From the NCBI GenBank assembly GCA_002360555.1, contig DEQS01000105.1:89341-153340 (forward strand): a DNA stretch of 64,000 bases. Reading direction: 5' to 3'. The stretch is from Chloracidobacterium sp. UBA3360 (lineage in GTDB: Bacteria > Acidobacteriota > Blastocatellia > Pyrinomonadales > Pyrinomonadaceae). The notes under the pieces are model-generated. The model ran no database searches and was not told the origin of the DNA. It worked only from the letters and a program-made list of their open reading frames with translations. The translations under genes and the position numbers were made by a program. Positions 41,911-51,260 of this stretch are shown one piece after another (position 1 is the first letter of the stretch; every line of letters begins with the position of its first letter).

Positions 41911-43699
41911 CCTTGAGGACAGCAAGAAAAGCTTCTTGAGGTATCTCTACACGCCCGACCTTTTTCATCCGCTTTTTGCCTTCTTTTTGTTTTTCGAGCA
42001 GTTTGCGTTTGCGCGAGATGTCGCCGCCGTAGCATTTGGCGATGACGTTTTTGCCCATGGCTTTGACGGTTTCGCGGGCGATGACCTTGCTGCCGATGGC
42101 GGCCTGGATAGCGACCTCGAACATCTGCCGCGGGATGAGTTCTTTCATTTTCGCGGTCAGCAAACGGCCCTTAGCGGTGGCGGTATCGGAGTGGAGAATG
42201 AGCGATAGAGCATCGACCGGCTCGCCGGATACTAGCACGTCGAGCTTGACCAGTTTGCTCGCCTGATAGCCCGACAAATGATAATCGAGCGAAGCGTAAC
42301 CCTTTGAAACGGATTTGAGACGGTCGTAAAAATCGAGAACGATTTCGTTGAGCGGCAGCTCATAGACGAGCATCACGCGGTTGGTCGTAACGTATTCAAA
42401 CTTTTTCTGGATACCGCGTTTTTCGTCGAGTAGCGGCAAAATGCCGCCAAGGTAATCATCATTGGTCAGGATCGTCGCCTCGATAAAGGGCTCTTCGATC
42501 TTAACGATGCGGCCGGTGTCGGGCATTTTCGAAGGGCTGTCGATCTCCGCGACCTCGCCGTCAGTCGTCGTAACGCGGTAACGCACGCCGGGTGCGGTCG
42601 TGATGAGTTCGAGATTAAATTCGCGCTCCAGACGCTCCTGGACGATCTCCATATGGAGCAATCCGAGAAACCCGCAGCGAAAGCCAAAACCGAGTGCCGT
42701 CGAGCTTTCCGGCTCAAAGAAAAACGACGCGTCATTTAGCCGCAGCTTTTCCATCGCATCGCGCAGGTCTTCGTACTGGGCGGCATCGATCGGATAAAGC
42801 CCCGCAAAGACCATCGGCTTTACTTCCTGAAATCCGGGCAGGGCCTCGGTCACAGGCCGAGCGGCGTCGGTGATCGTATCGCCGATCTGCACGTCGGCGA
42901 CGGTCTTTATCGACGCGGTCAAAAACCCTACTTCACCGGGCCCAAGCTCGCCGATAGGCGTCGGACGCGGACGGTTTACGCCGATGGTTTCGACCAGATA
43001 TTCGCGGCCGCCGTTAAAAAACCTGATCTTTGTCCCTTTTTTGAGCGTTCCGTCAATGACTCGAAACAGCACGATCACGCCGCGATAGCTGTCGTACCAA
43101 CTGTCAAAAATAAGTGCTTTGAGCGGTGCGTTGCGGTCACCCTTTGGCGGCGGCACCTTAGCGATTATCGCTTCGAGAACGTCCGCGACGCCGAGGCCCG
43201 TTTTTGCTGATGTCATGACGGCTTCGCTGGCATCGAGGCCGATGATGTTCTCGATCTGCTCTTTGATACGGTCGGGTTCGGCGGACGGCAGATCGATCTT
43301 GTTGAGAACGGGCACGAGTTCGAGGTCGTTTTCGATCGCAAGATATGTGTTTGCCAGCGTCTGTGCCTCGACGCCCTGTGATGCGTCAACGACGAGCAAA
43401 GCCCCTTCGCACGCCGACAGCGAACGCGAAACTTCGTAGCTAAAATCGACGTGGCCCGGCGTGTCGATCAGGTTGAGCACGTACTGTTTTCCGTCTTTTG
43501 CCTTGTAATCGAGCCGCACGGCGTGGGCCTTGATAGTGATGCCGCGCTCCCGCTCGAGATCCATATCGTCGAGCATCTGTGCTTCCATATCGCGGTCGGC
43601 GACGGCGCCCGTCAGCTGCAGCAGCCGGTCGGCAAGCGTCGATTTACCATGATCGATATGAGCAATTATCGAGAAATTTCTTATCAGGCTGAGTTCCAT
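41897..43699 (-). CDS. lepA: Elongation factor 4 (LepA)
   Basis: This 600-residue ribosome-bound GTPase back-translocates or rescues stalled ribosomes. The G domain shows IAHIDHGKSTLADRLL (G1), DTPGHVDF (G3) and VLNKIDLPSA (G4); domain II, two EF-G-like domains and the LepA-specific C-terminal domain (KSVSKGYASLDYHLSGYQ..., GGDISRKRKLLEKQKEGKKRMK) follow. ATG at 43699 (MELSLIRNF) is preferred over a TTG three codons upstream. It is divergent from the YtxH gene. Confidence 0.96.
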   Translation of the reverse strand: MELSLIRNFSIIAHIDHGKSTLADRLLQLTGAVADRDMEAQMLDDMDLERERGITIKAHAVRLDYKAKDGKQYVLNLIDTPGHVDFSYEVSRSLSACEGALLVVDASQGVEAQTLANTYLAIENDLELVPVLNKIDLPSAEPDRIKEQIENIIGLDASEAVMTSAKTGLGVADVLEAIIAKVPPPKGDRNAPLKALIFDSWYDSYRGVIVLFRVIDGTLKKGTKIRFFNGGREYLVETIGVNRPRPTPIGELGPGEVGFLTASIKTVADVQIGDTITDAARPVTEALPGFQEVKPMVFAGLYPIDAAQYEDLRDAMEKLRLNDASFFFEPESSTALGFGFRCGFLGLLHMEIVQERLEREFNLELITTAPGVRYRVTTTDGEVAEIDSPSKMPDTGRIVKIEEPFIEATILTNDDYLGGILPLLDEKRGIQKKFEYVTTNRVMLVYELPLNEIVLDFYDRLKSVSKGYASLDYHLSGYQASKLVKLDVLVSGEPVDALSLILHSDTATAKGRLLTAKMKELIPRQMFEVAIQAAIGSKVIARETVKAMGKNVIAKCYGGDISRKRKLLEKQKEGKKRMKKVGRVEIPQEAFLAVLKVNES

Positions 43700-43864
43700 A
43701 CGCACCAAGCAAACAGAAATTGTAACAAATCACGGCGTTACGCGCATTTTCGATACAAATGCCCAAAATTTTTCATTGCCCGTCCCGCTATATTTTTGTT
43801 ATAGTTGGGACATAGCAGATGTTTGTTATATTTGACGCATTTATTGTGCGTGGGAGGTTTTATT

Positions 43865-44296
43865 ATGGGACGTGATTACGAAAGAGAAGAAACAAGCGCA
43901 GCTACCAAGCTGACATATTTGATCGTTGGCGGCGGCATCGGTGCGATACTTGCACTGCTTTTTGCACCAAAATCTGGCGAAGAGCTTCGCGGCGATATCG
44001 CTGATGCAACCCGCAAGGGCATCGAAAAGAGCAAGGAAACTGCCGCTCAGCTGCAGGAAAAAGCCGGCGAATATTACGAAGTTTCGAAAGAAAAGGCCGG
44101 TGAGCTCTATGAAACGGCTGCCGAAAAAGCTCACGAGTTGAGCGAAAAGGCAAAGACCGCAGCGGCCGCCACGGCAAATCCTTTTTCGGCAGCTATCGAA
44201 GCCGGAAAGGACGCCTACACCGCCGAAAAGCGTAAAAACGAGTCAAAGGCCATTACCGAAGGCCGTCCGACCTATCCGGAAGAAAAGAAATCGTAA
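43865..44296 (+). CDS. YtxH-domain membrane protein
   Basis: The 143-residue protein starts at ATG 43865 behind GGGAGG. It has one N-terminal transmembrane segment with the YtxH mark LIVGGGIGAILALLFAPKSGEELR, then a long amphipathic helix made of Ala/Glu/Lys repeats (KEKAGELYETAAEKAHELSEKAKTAA). YtxH/gas-vesicle-protein-like proteins are often stress-induced; their role is unknown. The next gene starts 8 bp after its stop, suggesting an operon. Confidence 0.88.
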   Translation: MGRDYEREETSAATKLTYLIVGGGIGAILALLFAPKSGEELRGDIADATRKGIEKSKETAAQLQEKAGEYYEVSKEKAGELYETAAEKAHELSEKAKTAAAATANPFSAAIEAGKDAYTAEKRKNESKAITEGRPTYPEEKKS

Positions 44297-44304
44297 CGTA
44301 AACG

Positions 44305-44844
44305 ATGAACACAAACGACCCTCAATTTTGGCAGATGGTATCGTCGATCGTGATCGCGGTGTGTTTCGTCTTTATGGCGATCGCTTTGCTGTGGATCGCA
44401 TTGACGGTGCGAAAGGTTGTTGCAACGGTCAAGAACGTCGAGGAAAAGGTTGAACCTTTGCTCGTAAAGGTTGATGCCATCAGCGCCCAAGGGCGTGAGA
44501 TATCGGTGCATTTTAACGAGATCTCGTCGAACCTTGCGACCACGACCAAATATCTGGCCGAATCGACCGAGCTTATCAAAGACGAGATCGGCGAGCTTCG
44601 CTTGCTCGTCAATGACACCGCTCACGTCGCCAAAAACAAGGTCGAAATGGTCAGCCGCTCGATCGATCGGACGCACGGGCAAGTGGTCGATACGACCGAG
44701 TTTGTCCAGCAAAAGATCGTTGTCCCGGCCCGCGAGATCGCCGCGATCATGGCGGGTGTCAAACGCGGCCTAGAGGTGCTCTTTGCTCCGGCTCCGAAAC
44801 AGATCGACCGAGCCTACGAGGACGAGGAGATGTTTATCGGCTAA
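44305..44844 (+). CDS. DUF948-like single-pass protein
   Basis: The 179-residue protein has one transmembrane helix (about 10-34, MVSSIVIAVCFVFMAIALLWIAL) followed by a long heptad-rich helical region (VKNVEEKVEPLLVKVDAISAQGREISVHFNEISSNLATTTKYL) resembling methyl-accepting-protein-like coiled coils of DUF948. It pairs with the YtxH protein upstream, a combination also seen elsewhere. A terminator begins 28 bp after the stop. Confidence 0.78.
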   Translation: MNTNDPQFWQMVSSIVIAVCFVFMAIALLWIALTVRKVVATVKNVEEKVEPLLVKVDAISAQGREISVHFNEISSNLATTTKYLAESTELIKDEIGELRLLVNDTAHVAKNKVEMVSRSIDRTHGQVVDTTEFVQQKIVVPAREIAAIMAGVKRGLEVLFAPAPKQIDRAYEDEEMFIG

Positions 44845-44871
44845 TTTGTAAATTACGATTGGTTTGATCAA

Positions 44872-44904
44872 GAAAGGCTTCGCATTGCGAAGCCTTTCGT
44901 TTTT
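44872..44904 (+). terminator. Intrinsic terminator
   Basis: GAAAGGCTTCGC (44872-44883) pairs perfectly over 12 bp with GCGAAGCCTTTC (44887-44898) around an ATT loop, followed by GTTTTT. It ends the YtxH/DUF948 transcript and insulates the downstream barrel-cytochrome pair. Confidence 0.9.
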
Positions 44905-44920
44905 GTCGAAGATCTCATTC

Positions 44921-44959
44921 TTGGTCCACCTTGGTCCACCTGGTCCGGACCGGACCAAG
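44921..44959. promoter_or_regulatory. TTGGTCC repeat cluster upstream of the barrel-cytochrome operon
   Basis: TTGGTCCACC occurs twice in tandem (44921-44930, 44931-44940), followed by TGGTCCGGAC (44941-44950) and the inverted CGGACCAAG (44951-44959). The last two form the palindrome TGGTCC-GGACC-GGACCA. Four copies of one heptamer with a 10-bp period, all on one DNA face, 92-130 bp before the start at 45051, look like a multi-dimer operator. The cognate regulator is unknown. Confidence 0.5.
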
Positions 44960-45050
44960 ACCCGTCACCAAAACGTTGTTTTTGAACACAATATGTGCTA
45001 ATAACATAGTCAGTTTCTTCTGAAATTTCACAGTTTGCGATCGTATCCTT

Positions 45051-47162
45051 ATGTTGTCGGGTTTGCCCAAACTGACAGTCTGGCTCGTGGCCTTCGTGGC
45101 CGCTATGTCGGCGGTCGCGAGCGGGCAATCGTCCGGCGGGCGGCTGACGGGAAAGGTCACCGATAACGACGGCAAGCCTCTAGCGGGTGTCACCGTAGTC
45201 GCGACCAATCAAACCAACTCAACAATTAAGACGCAGCGAACAAAAGCCGACGGCAGCTATACCATGCGGCTTGATAATGGTGCGTACCGCATCACGGCCG
45301 CCGCTCCCTATGAGGCAAGGTTTGACCGGGGTAAGACCGATGAATACGGCGCGTTTGCCAATCTGATATGCGACGCTCAAAAGATCTGCACGGCGCTCGA
45401 AAATGTGATCATCGACGGTGGCGAACGCAAAATTGATCTTTCCGTTGCCGACCCGTCAAAAGATACCCCCGCAAAACCCGGCGAGGCGGCTAAATCTCCG
45501 TTCAAAACCCGCGAGGTGATCGACCGCTGGCGCATCACATTTCCCGAATACGACCGCTATGGCGACAAAGGTGCCCGCGGTCGCGATATACCTTTCCGAA
45601 AGACCAATAAATGGTATAACCCATACGATCTCAATGTCTTGAAAGGTGACAAACCTGTCATCGGCAACGATTATTTTATGGTGCTGTCCGCCGTCAGCAC
45701 GACGGGCGTCGAGCAGCGTCGTACACCATCGGGCAACAACGTCAGCACTGCCAGTCCGAACAGCAACAACTTTTTTGGCAGACCCGAGAGTTTTAGCTTG
45801 AACCAGACGATGCAGGTTTCGTTTGAGTTTTTTAAGGGGCAGACCGTATTTCGTCCGCGAACCTGGGCGTTAAAGATCTCGCCGACGTTTAGCCTGCCCA
45901 ATTATCTGAACGCCCGTGAGAACGGAATCGTCAATGTCGATGTCCGCCGCGGCACGACCCGTACGGATTATCACGTCTCACTCGAGGAGGCCTTTGCCGA
46001 GGTCAAGCTGTTTGACGTCAATGACAATTACGATTTTGTTTCTGTTAGGGCCGGAATACAGTCGTTTAACGCTGATTTTCGAGGGTTCTTGTTTTCCGAC
46101 AACAATCTTGGCTTTCGCGTCTTTGGCGGCCATTCGAATAATAAGTCGCAATTTAACTTTGCCTATTTTCGCTCGATCGAAAAGGACACGAACAGCGGGC
46201 TAAACTCGATGAAAAAGCTCCGCCCGCAAAATATCTACATCGCCAATTATTACCGGCAGGATTTCCTGACCAAGGGATATACGATCCAAGCAGTGGCGGC
46301 CTATAACGATGACCGTGCAGATAAGCATTACGACGAAAACGGCTTTCTCGTCCGTCCGGCACTGATCGGCAGCGCACGTCCGCATAATGTTAAGGCCGGA
46401 TATCTCGGCTTTAACGGCGACGGACACATCGGTATTTTGAATCTGACCAATTCGTATTACTATGCATTTGGCCACGACGATTTTAACCCCATCGCGGGCA
46501 AACGCACCGAGATCAGTGCCCACATGGCGGCGGTCGAGGCGTCGATCGACAAAAACTGGCTGCGATTTCGCGGCTCGGTATTTTTTGCCTCAGGCGATAA
46601 GAACCCGACCGACGATAAGGCAAACGGTTTTGACGCGATACTCGACGACCCCAATTTTGCGGGCGGCCAATTCTCATATTGGAACCGACAGGGTATACGG
46701 CTCGTCTCGACTGAGGTCGGTTTAGTACAAAGCAACAGCCTGCTACCGACACTGCGTTCGAGCAAGACCGAGGGGCAGTCTAATTTTGTAAATCCCGGCA
46801 TCATGATCTTTAACGCCGGTGTCGACGCCGAGCTGACGCAGACGATCAAGGCTGTATTCAACGCGAACTATTTACGTTTTCACCGGACCGACGTGCTTGA
46901 ATACGTATTGTTTGAGCCGGTCGTGCGACACGACATCGGATACGATCTGAGTCTCGGTGCGGTGTATCGCCCGTTTCTTATTAATAATATAACGATGACG
47001 TTTGGCGGCAGTATGTTCTTTGCCGGCAAAGGGTTTCGCGATATTTATACCGACCGGACGCAAAATTGCCCGATACCAAATTTCTGCACGCCGGGACCGC
47101 AGATCGTCAATCCGAGCAAACCGCAATACTCACTATTTAGCCAGCTTAAGCTGATCTTTTAA
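45051..47162 (+). CDS. Outer-membrane beta-barrel with carboxypeptidase-regulatory domain (cytochrome partner)
   Basis: The 703-residue protein has a signal peptide (LPKLTVWLVAFVAAMSAVASGQ), a CarboxypepD-regulatory domain (about 30-125, GRLTGKVTDNDGKPLAGVTVVATNQ), a linker, and a C-terminal region of alternating aromatic/polar strands ending SLFSQLKLIF, the terminal phenylalanine of barrel proteins. It has no TonB plug motif, so it is a porin-like barrel rather than a gated receptor. It is followed 21 bp later by a ten-haem cytochrome and should be expressed with it. The start is ATG 45051; no strong Shine-Dalgarno was seen. Confidence 0.8.
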   Translation: MLSGLPKLTVWLVAFVAAMSAVASGQSSGGRLTGKVTDNDGKPLAGVTVVATNQTNSTIKTQRTKADGSYTMRLDNGAYRITAAAPYEARFDRGKTDEYGAFANLICDAQKICTALENVIIDGGERKIDLSVADPSKDTPAKPGEAAKSPFKTREVIDRWRITFPEYDRYGDKGARGRDIPFRKTNKWYNPYDLNVLKGDKPVIGNDYFMVLSAVSTTGVEQRRTPSGNNVSTASPNSNNFFGRPESFSLNQTMQVSFEFFKGQTVFRPRTWALKISPTFSLPNYLNARENGIVNVDVRRGTTRTDYHVSLEEAFAEVKLFDVNDNYDFVSVRAGIQSFNADFRGFLFSDNNLGFRVFGGHSNNKSQFNFAYFRSIEKDTNSGLNSMKKLRPQNIYIANYYRQDFLTKGYTIQAVAAYNDDRADKHYDENGFLVRPALIGSARPHNVKAGYLGFNGDGHIGILNLTNSYYYAFGHDDFNPIAGKRTEISAHMAAVEASIDKNWLRFRGSVFFASGDKNPTDDKANGFDAILDDPNFAGGQFSYWNRQGIRLVSTEVGLVQSNSLLPTLRSSKTEGQSNFVNPGIMIFNAGVDAELTQTIKAVFNANYLRFHRTDVLEYVLFEPVVRHDIGYDLSLGAVYRPFLINNITMTFGGSMFFAGKGFRDIYTDRTQNCPIPNFCTPGPQIVNPSKPQYSLFSQLKLIF

Positions 47163-47183
47163 GGAGCGAGGGGAAAGATATAA

Positions 47184-50100
47184 ATGGCCGGTCGAGCTAA
47201 CATAAATGTCCGCATCAAGTTGATCGTTCTGTTGGTGTTCGCTTTTTTTCTTGCCGCTGCACTTTGGCAAGACCAGACACTGGCGAAAAAGAATGATGAT
47301 ACGGCGGCAAAACCTGCTACTCAAACAACCCAACCAGTTCCAGCACAGCCCGAACAAAACTCCACGATTGAAACGCCGACAGCCGACGAACCAAAAATCG
47401 AGGGCTGTGCGAAATGCCATGACAACATCGAGCCGATGCACCGCTATAACAATAAGGGTGATGTTTTTGACAAGCTTGACGAGGGCAAAGACGCTCAGGG
47501 TTTAACCTGCACGTCTTGCCACGGCGGCAACCCGGCGGCGACCACACAAAAAGACGCACACGTTCAGCCAAAGTTTCCAAAAGAATGGGGCTGTAAAAAC
47601 GGCGAATGTTCGAGCCGCAACCCCGAACGCACAAACACGCTGCTTGCCAAAGAAACGCGCGAATTCGTCCGCTTTGTAAACCCAGGTGATTTTCGCGTCA
47701 TCAGCCAGTCATGCGGCCAATGCCATTCGGACGAGGGCGAAAAAGCATCACGCAGCATGATGGCCCACGGTTCGATGCTGTGGGGAGCCGCTCTTTACAA
47801 CAACGGCGGTTTTCATATTAAGGACGCCCGGTTTGGCGAAAGCTACAACAAGGACGGCAAGCCGCAAGCTCTGCTCCATGAACCGGCTCCGACCCGCGAA
47901 CAACAGGCTTTCAAAGGGTGGCTTTCGTCGCTTTACCCGCTGCCCCGCTGGGAGGTTTCGCAGCCCGGAAACATCCTCCGCGTATTCGAACGCGGCGGCC
48001 GGCGTCGGCTCGAGATCGGTAATCCTGATAAAGAAGAAGAGGGCGGCAAACCTGATAAAGGCTTGAGTCCTCGCGGACTCGGTACAAACAACCGCACCGA
48101 CCCGGTCTATCTCGGATTACAAAAAACGCGTCTGCTCGACCCGACATCGAATTTTTTGGGGACCAATGACCACGCCGGCGATTATCGTTCGTCAGGGTGC
48201 AGCTCGTGTCATGTCGTTTACGCCAACGACACAAGCAAAGCGGCATCTGGGCCGTACGCGATAGCTGGCAACCAAGGCTATTCGCAATCTGCCGACACTA
48301 AAATACCCAAAAACGAAGCGGGCCACCCGATCAAGCATCAGTTCACATCACGCATCCCGACGGCTCAATGTATGACTTGTCATATGCATCCGGGCACGAA
48401 TATGGTCGCGACCTATCTCGGCCGCATGTGGTGGGACAACGAAAGCGACGGCAAGATGATGTATCCGCAGGACAAGCAGATCGACCCGACGCAGGCCGAG
48501 ATGGCCGCCAAGCTCGACAAAAATCCTGAGGGAGCCAGCCTGCGCGGAAATTGGTCTGATTCGATCTTTTTGCAAAATACGGGAACGGCGGATTTTAACA
48601 GCAAACTAAAGAATGTGCAGTTTGCCGATTCGCACGGTCATGGCTGGATTTTCAAGAACGTTTATAAAAAGGACCGCAAAGGCAATCTGTTGAACGCCGC
48701 CGACCGCATCGTCGCGGCCGACGACCCAAACAAGTTTCAAAAGGCCGTCCATTTGCAGGACATCCATCTCGAGAAAGGTATGCACTGTGTCGATTGCCAT
48801 TTCCGGCAGGACAGCCACGGCACGGGCATACTTTACAATGAGCCTCGTGCTGCGGTCGAGATCAGCTGTGTCGATTGCCACGGCTCGGTCAAGGCAAAGG
48901 CGAATGGCATCACCAGCAGCTTTGCCGCCGAGGCTCCTGAAAATAAGAACGAGCTAAATCAACGTAAAAATACCAACAAACCGCTCATCGGCCGCGACCT
49001 GACGCGTCTGCGGTTTCGTTCGCCGGACGGTAAACGACAGGCGGTGCTTGAGGTAATTACAAAAGACGAAAAACGTCCCAACCCCGTGTCGAAAGGCCGT
49101 GAGATACAGCTAAAGAAAGGCGATATTGTCCAACATTCGATCGTCGATCCCGATATGTGGTGGCGGGTAACGCAAACCCGCGACACGGTCATCGAGGGCG
49201 AACGTGATTACAACGTCCAGTCGGCATACGCCAAGCTGATGCAAAAGGACAACACCACCTGGGATAACATCGATGCCGGTGAGGACAAACTCGCCCATGG
49301 CGACACGACCATGACTTGTTACGCCTGCCATACCTCTTGGGTCACGAGTTGCTTTGGTTGTCATCTGTCGATGGAGGCAAATAAAAAGGTGCCAAATCGC
49401 CACAACGAGGGTGGCGACTCGCGTAATTTTACGAGCTACAATTTTCAGGTTCTGCGAGACGACATCTTTATGCTCGGCAAGGATGGTACGGTCACCGGCC
49501 ACCGCGTTGCTCCCGTCAGCTCGAGGTCGGCGGTGCTCGTCTCATCGCGAAATCAAAACCGCGAGTGGATCTATAGCCAGCAGCAAACCGTCTCCGCCGA
49601 GGGATTTTCGGGCCAGACATTTAATACCCATGTTCCACACACCGTTCGCGGTCGCGAGACCAAGAGCTGCTCCGATTGCCATGTCTCGAAAGAAAAAGAC
49701 AACAATGCATGGCTTGCACAGGTGATGCTCCAGGGCACGAACTTTGTCAATTTCATGGGTCGATACGTCTATATCGCCGCGACCCACTCGCTCGACGCGG
49801 TCGTTGTCACCGAACAAGATGAACCTCAAGCAGTTCTCGGCAGCAATCTGCACAAACTCGCCTATAAAGACAATTTTGATAAATTTGTACAGAATGGCCG
49901 TGAGCTAAAAGAGGTCTATGAAAACAAAGGCCGCCCAGAGGCTTTGTCGGTTCAGGTTCGCGGCGAATATGCATATGTCGCCGCCGGGAAAGGCGGGCTC
50001 CGAGTTTATGACGTCGCCCAGATCGACCACAAAGGATTTTCCGAACGCATAACGACCGCACCCGTTTCACCGCTCGGTCAAAAATTTTACGTACCCAGCA

Positions 50101-51167
50101 AATATGCAACTGCCGTCGCTGCACCTTCGACCCTCGCGGTCGATCCGGCTCGGTGGCGGACTGTCCAGAACGAGGACGGCACATTCAAACAGGTCCCGCC
50201 TGAGGAAGCTTTGCGGCTAAACGCCGAGGCTGCTAAAGCCGGCAAACCCGCTCCCGCGATCAACGAAGAGGGGCCGATCCATCCGCTCTACGCTTATCTA
50301 TATGTAGCCGACAAGTTCGAAGGGCTGATATTGGTCAATGCCGCGACGCTGCTTGATGGCGATCCGCGTAACAATTTCCTGAGCCGTGCTGTTACCTTTA
50401 ACCCAAACGGTGTTTTGAACGGAGCAAATAATATTACTCTCGCCGGTAACTTTGCTTATGTGACGACCGACAAGGCACTTGTGATCGTCGACCTTTCGAC
50501 GCCGACGCAGCCAAAGGTCACCGCCGAGGTTCCGCTCAATGATCCCAAAGCGGTCGCCGTACAGTTTCTTTACGCTTTTGTTGTGGATAATGACGGACTG
50601 AAGGTGCTTGATATCAAGGATCTACAGACGACGGGGCAAGTAAGGATTATTGACGGAGCGTCCGTGCCGCTTGCTCACGCGCATGATGTATACGTGGCAC
50701 GCACCTATGCTTACATCGCCAATGGCGCCGATGGTATCGCAATCATTGACGTAGAAAAGCCCGAGCAGCCAAAACTCGACCAGACTTTCAATGCCGAAGG
50801 CACGATCAACGACGCTCATGCCGTTAAGGTAGCGATGACCAACGCCAGCCTCTACGCCTATATCGCCGACGGCAAGAACGGCTTAAAGGTCTTGCAACTC
50901 ACCGACCCCGAGACAATGCCCAACTACGCCGGCTTTAGCCCGCGTCCCGAACCAAGACTGATCGCGACTTTCAAGACCAAGGGCGAGGCAGTCGCTATCA
51001 GCAAGGGGCTAGACCGCGATCGTGCTGCCGATGAGAGCGGAAATCAGATCGCCGTGTTTGGCCGCCGCGGTGCAAGGCCGTTTGGATTTGAGGATGTAAT
51101 GAAGATGCTCCGCACAAACAACGGTACCGGCGAGTTTTTCCAGGTGTCGGACGAGCCAACCAAATAG
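47184..51167 (+). CDS. Decahaem c-type cytochrome fused to an LVIVD-type propeller
   Basis: This 1327-residue exported protein has an N-terminal signal or anchor (about 11-27, IKLIVLLVFAFFLAAAL), a Pro/Gln/Thr linker, and ten CXXCH haem sites at about residues 75, 109, 177, 339, 396, 535, 562, 712, 723 and 829. From about 855 it has repeated YVAAGKGGLRVYDV, YVTTDKALVIVDLS, FVVDNDGLKVLDI, YIANGADGIAIIDV, YIADGKNGLKVLQL blades, the LVIVD-type beta propeller. No lipobox is seen. The barrel gene just upstream suggests a porin-cytochrome unit moving electrons across the outer membrane; this role is inference. A terminator follows. Confidence 0.88.
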   Translation: MAGRANINVRIKLIVLLVFAFFLAAALWQDQTLAKKNDDTAAKPATQTTQPVPAQPEQNSTIETPTADEPKIEGCAKCHDNIEPMHRYNNKGDVFDKLDEGKDAQGLTCTSCHGGNPAATTQKDAHVQPKFPKEWGCKNGECSSRNPERTNTLLAKETREFVRFVNPGDFRVISQSCGQCHSDEGEKASRSMMAHGSMLWGAALYNNGGFHIKDARFGESYNKDGKPQALLHEPAPTREQQAFKGWLSSLYPLPRWEVSQPGNILRVFERGGRRRLEIGNPDKEEEGGKPDKGLSPRGLGTNNRTDPVYLGLQKTRLLDPTSNFLGTNDHAGDYRSSGCSSCHVVYANDTSKAASGPYAIAGNQGYSQSADTKIPKNEAGHPIKHQFTSRIPTAQCMTCHMHPGTNMVATYLGRMWWDNESDGKMMYPQDKQIDPTQAEMAAKLDKNPEGASLRGNWSDSIFLQNTGTADFNSKLKNVQFADSHGHGWIFKNVYKKDRKGNLLNAADRIVAADDPNKFQKAVHLQDIHLEKGMHCVDCHFRQDSHGTGILYNEPRAAVEISCVDCHGSVKAKANGITSSFAAEAPENKNELNQRKNTNKPLIGRDLTRLRFRSPDGKRQAVLEVITKDEKRPNPVSKGREIQLKKGDIVQHSIVDPDMWWRVTQTRDTVIEGERDYNVQSAYAKLMQKDNTTWDNIDAGEDKLAHGDTTMTCYACHTSWVTSCFGCHLSMEANKKVPNRHNEGGDSRNFTSYNFQVLRDDIFMLGKDGTVTGHRVAPVSSRSAVLVSSRNQNREWIYSQQQTVSAEGFSGQTFNTHVPHTVRGRETKSCSDCHVSKEKDNNAWLAQVMLQGTNFVNFMGRYVYIAATHSLDAVVVTEQDEPQAVLGSNLHKLAYKDNFDKFVQNGRELKEVYENKGRPEALSVQVRGEYAYVAAGKGGLRVYDVAQIDHKGFSERITTAPVSPLGQKFYVPSKYATAVAAPSTLAVDPARWRTVQNEDGTFKQVPPEEALRLNAEAAKAGKPAPAINEEGPIHPLYAYLYVADKFEGLILVNAATLLDGDPRNNFLSRAVTFNPNGVLNGANNITLAGNFAYVTTDKALVIVDLSTPTQPKVTAEVPLNDPKAVAVQFLYAFVVDNDGLKVLDIKDLQTTGQVRIIDGASVPLAHAHDVYVARTYAYIANGADGIAIIDVEKPEQPKLDQTFNAEGTINDAHAVKVAMTNASLYAYIADGKNGLKVLQLTDPETMPNYAGFSPRPEPRLIATFKTKGEAVAISKGLDRDRAADESGNQIAVFGRRGARPFGFEDVMKMLRTNNGTGEFFQVSDEPTK

Positions 51168-51197
51168 CCTTTCTAGTGTTGACTGGATAATTAATAT

Positions 51198-51223
51198 GAG
51201 CCGGCAAATATGCCGGCTCTTTT
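51198..51223 (+). terminator. Intrinsic terminator after the decahaem gene
   Basis: GAGCCGGCA (51198-51206) pairs perfectly with TGCCGGCTC (51211-51219) around AATA, followed by TTTTATG. It ends the barrel-cytochrome transcript. Confidence 0.88.
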
Positions 51224-51260
51224 ATGTTTTAGATGTTTAATATATTAGGAAATATGTGCG

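Noticed and set aside
45051..47162. Interpretation as an ordinary TonB-dependent receptor
   Set aside because: The plug motif seen in the two true receptors (21354 and 51521) is missing, so it is treated as a plugless barrel.
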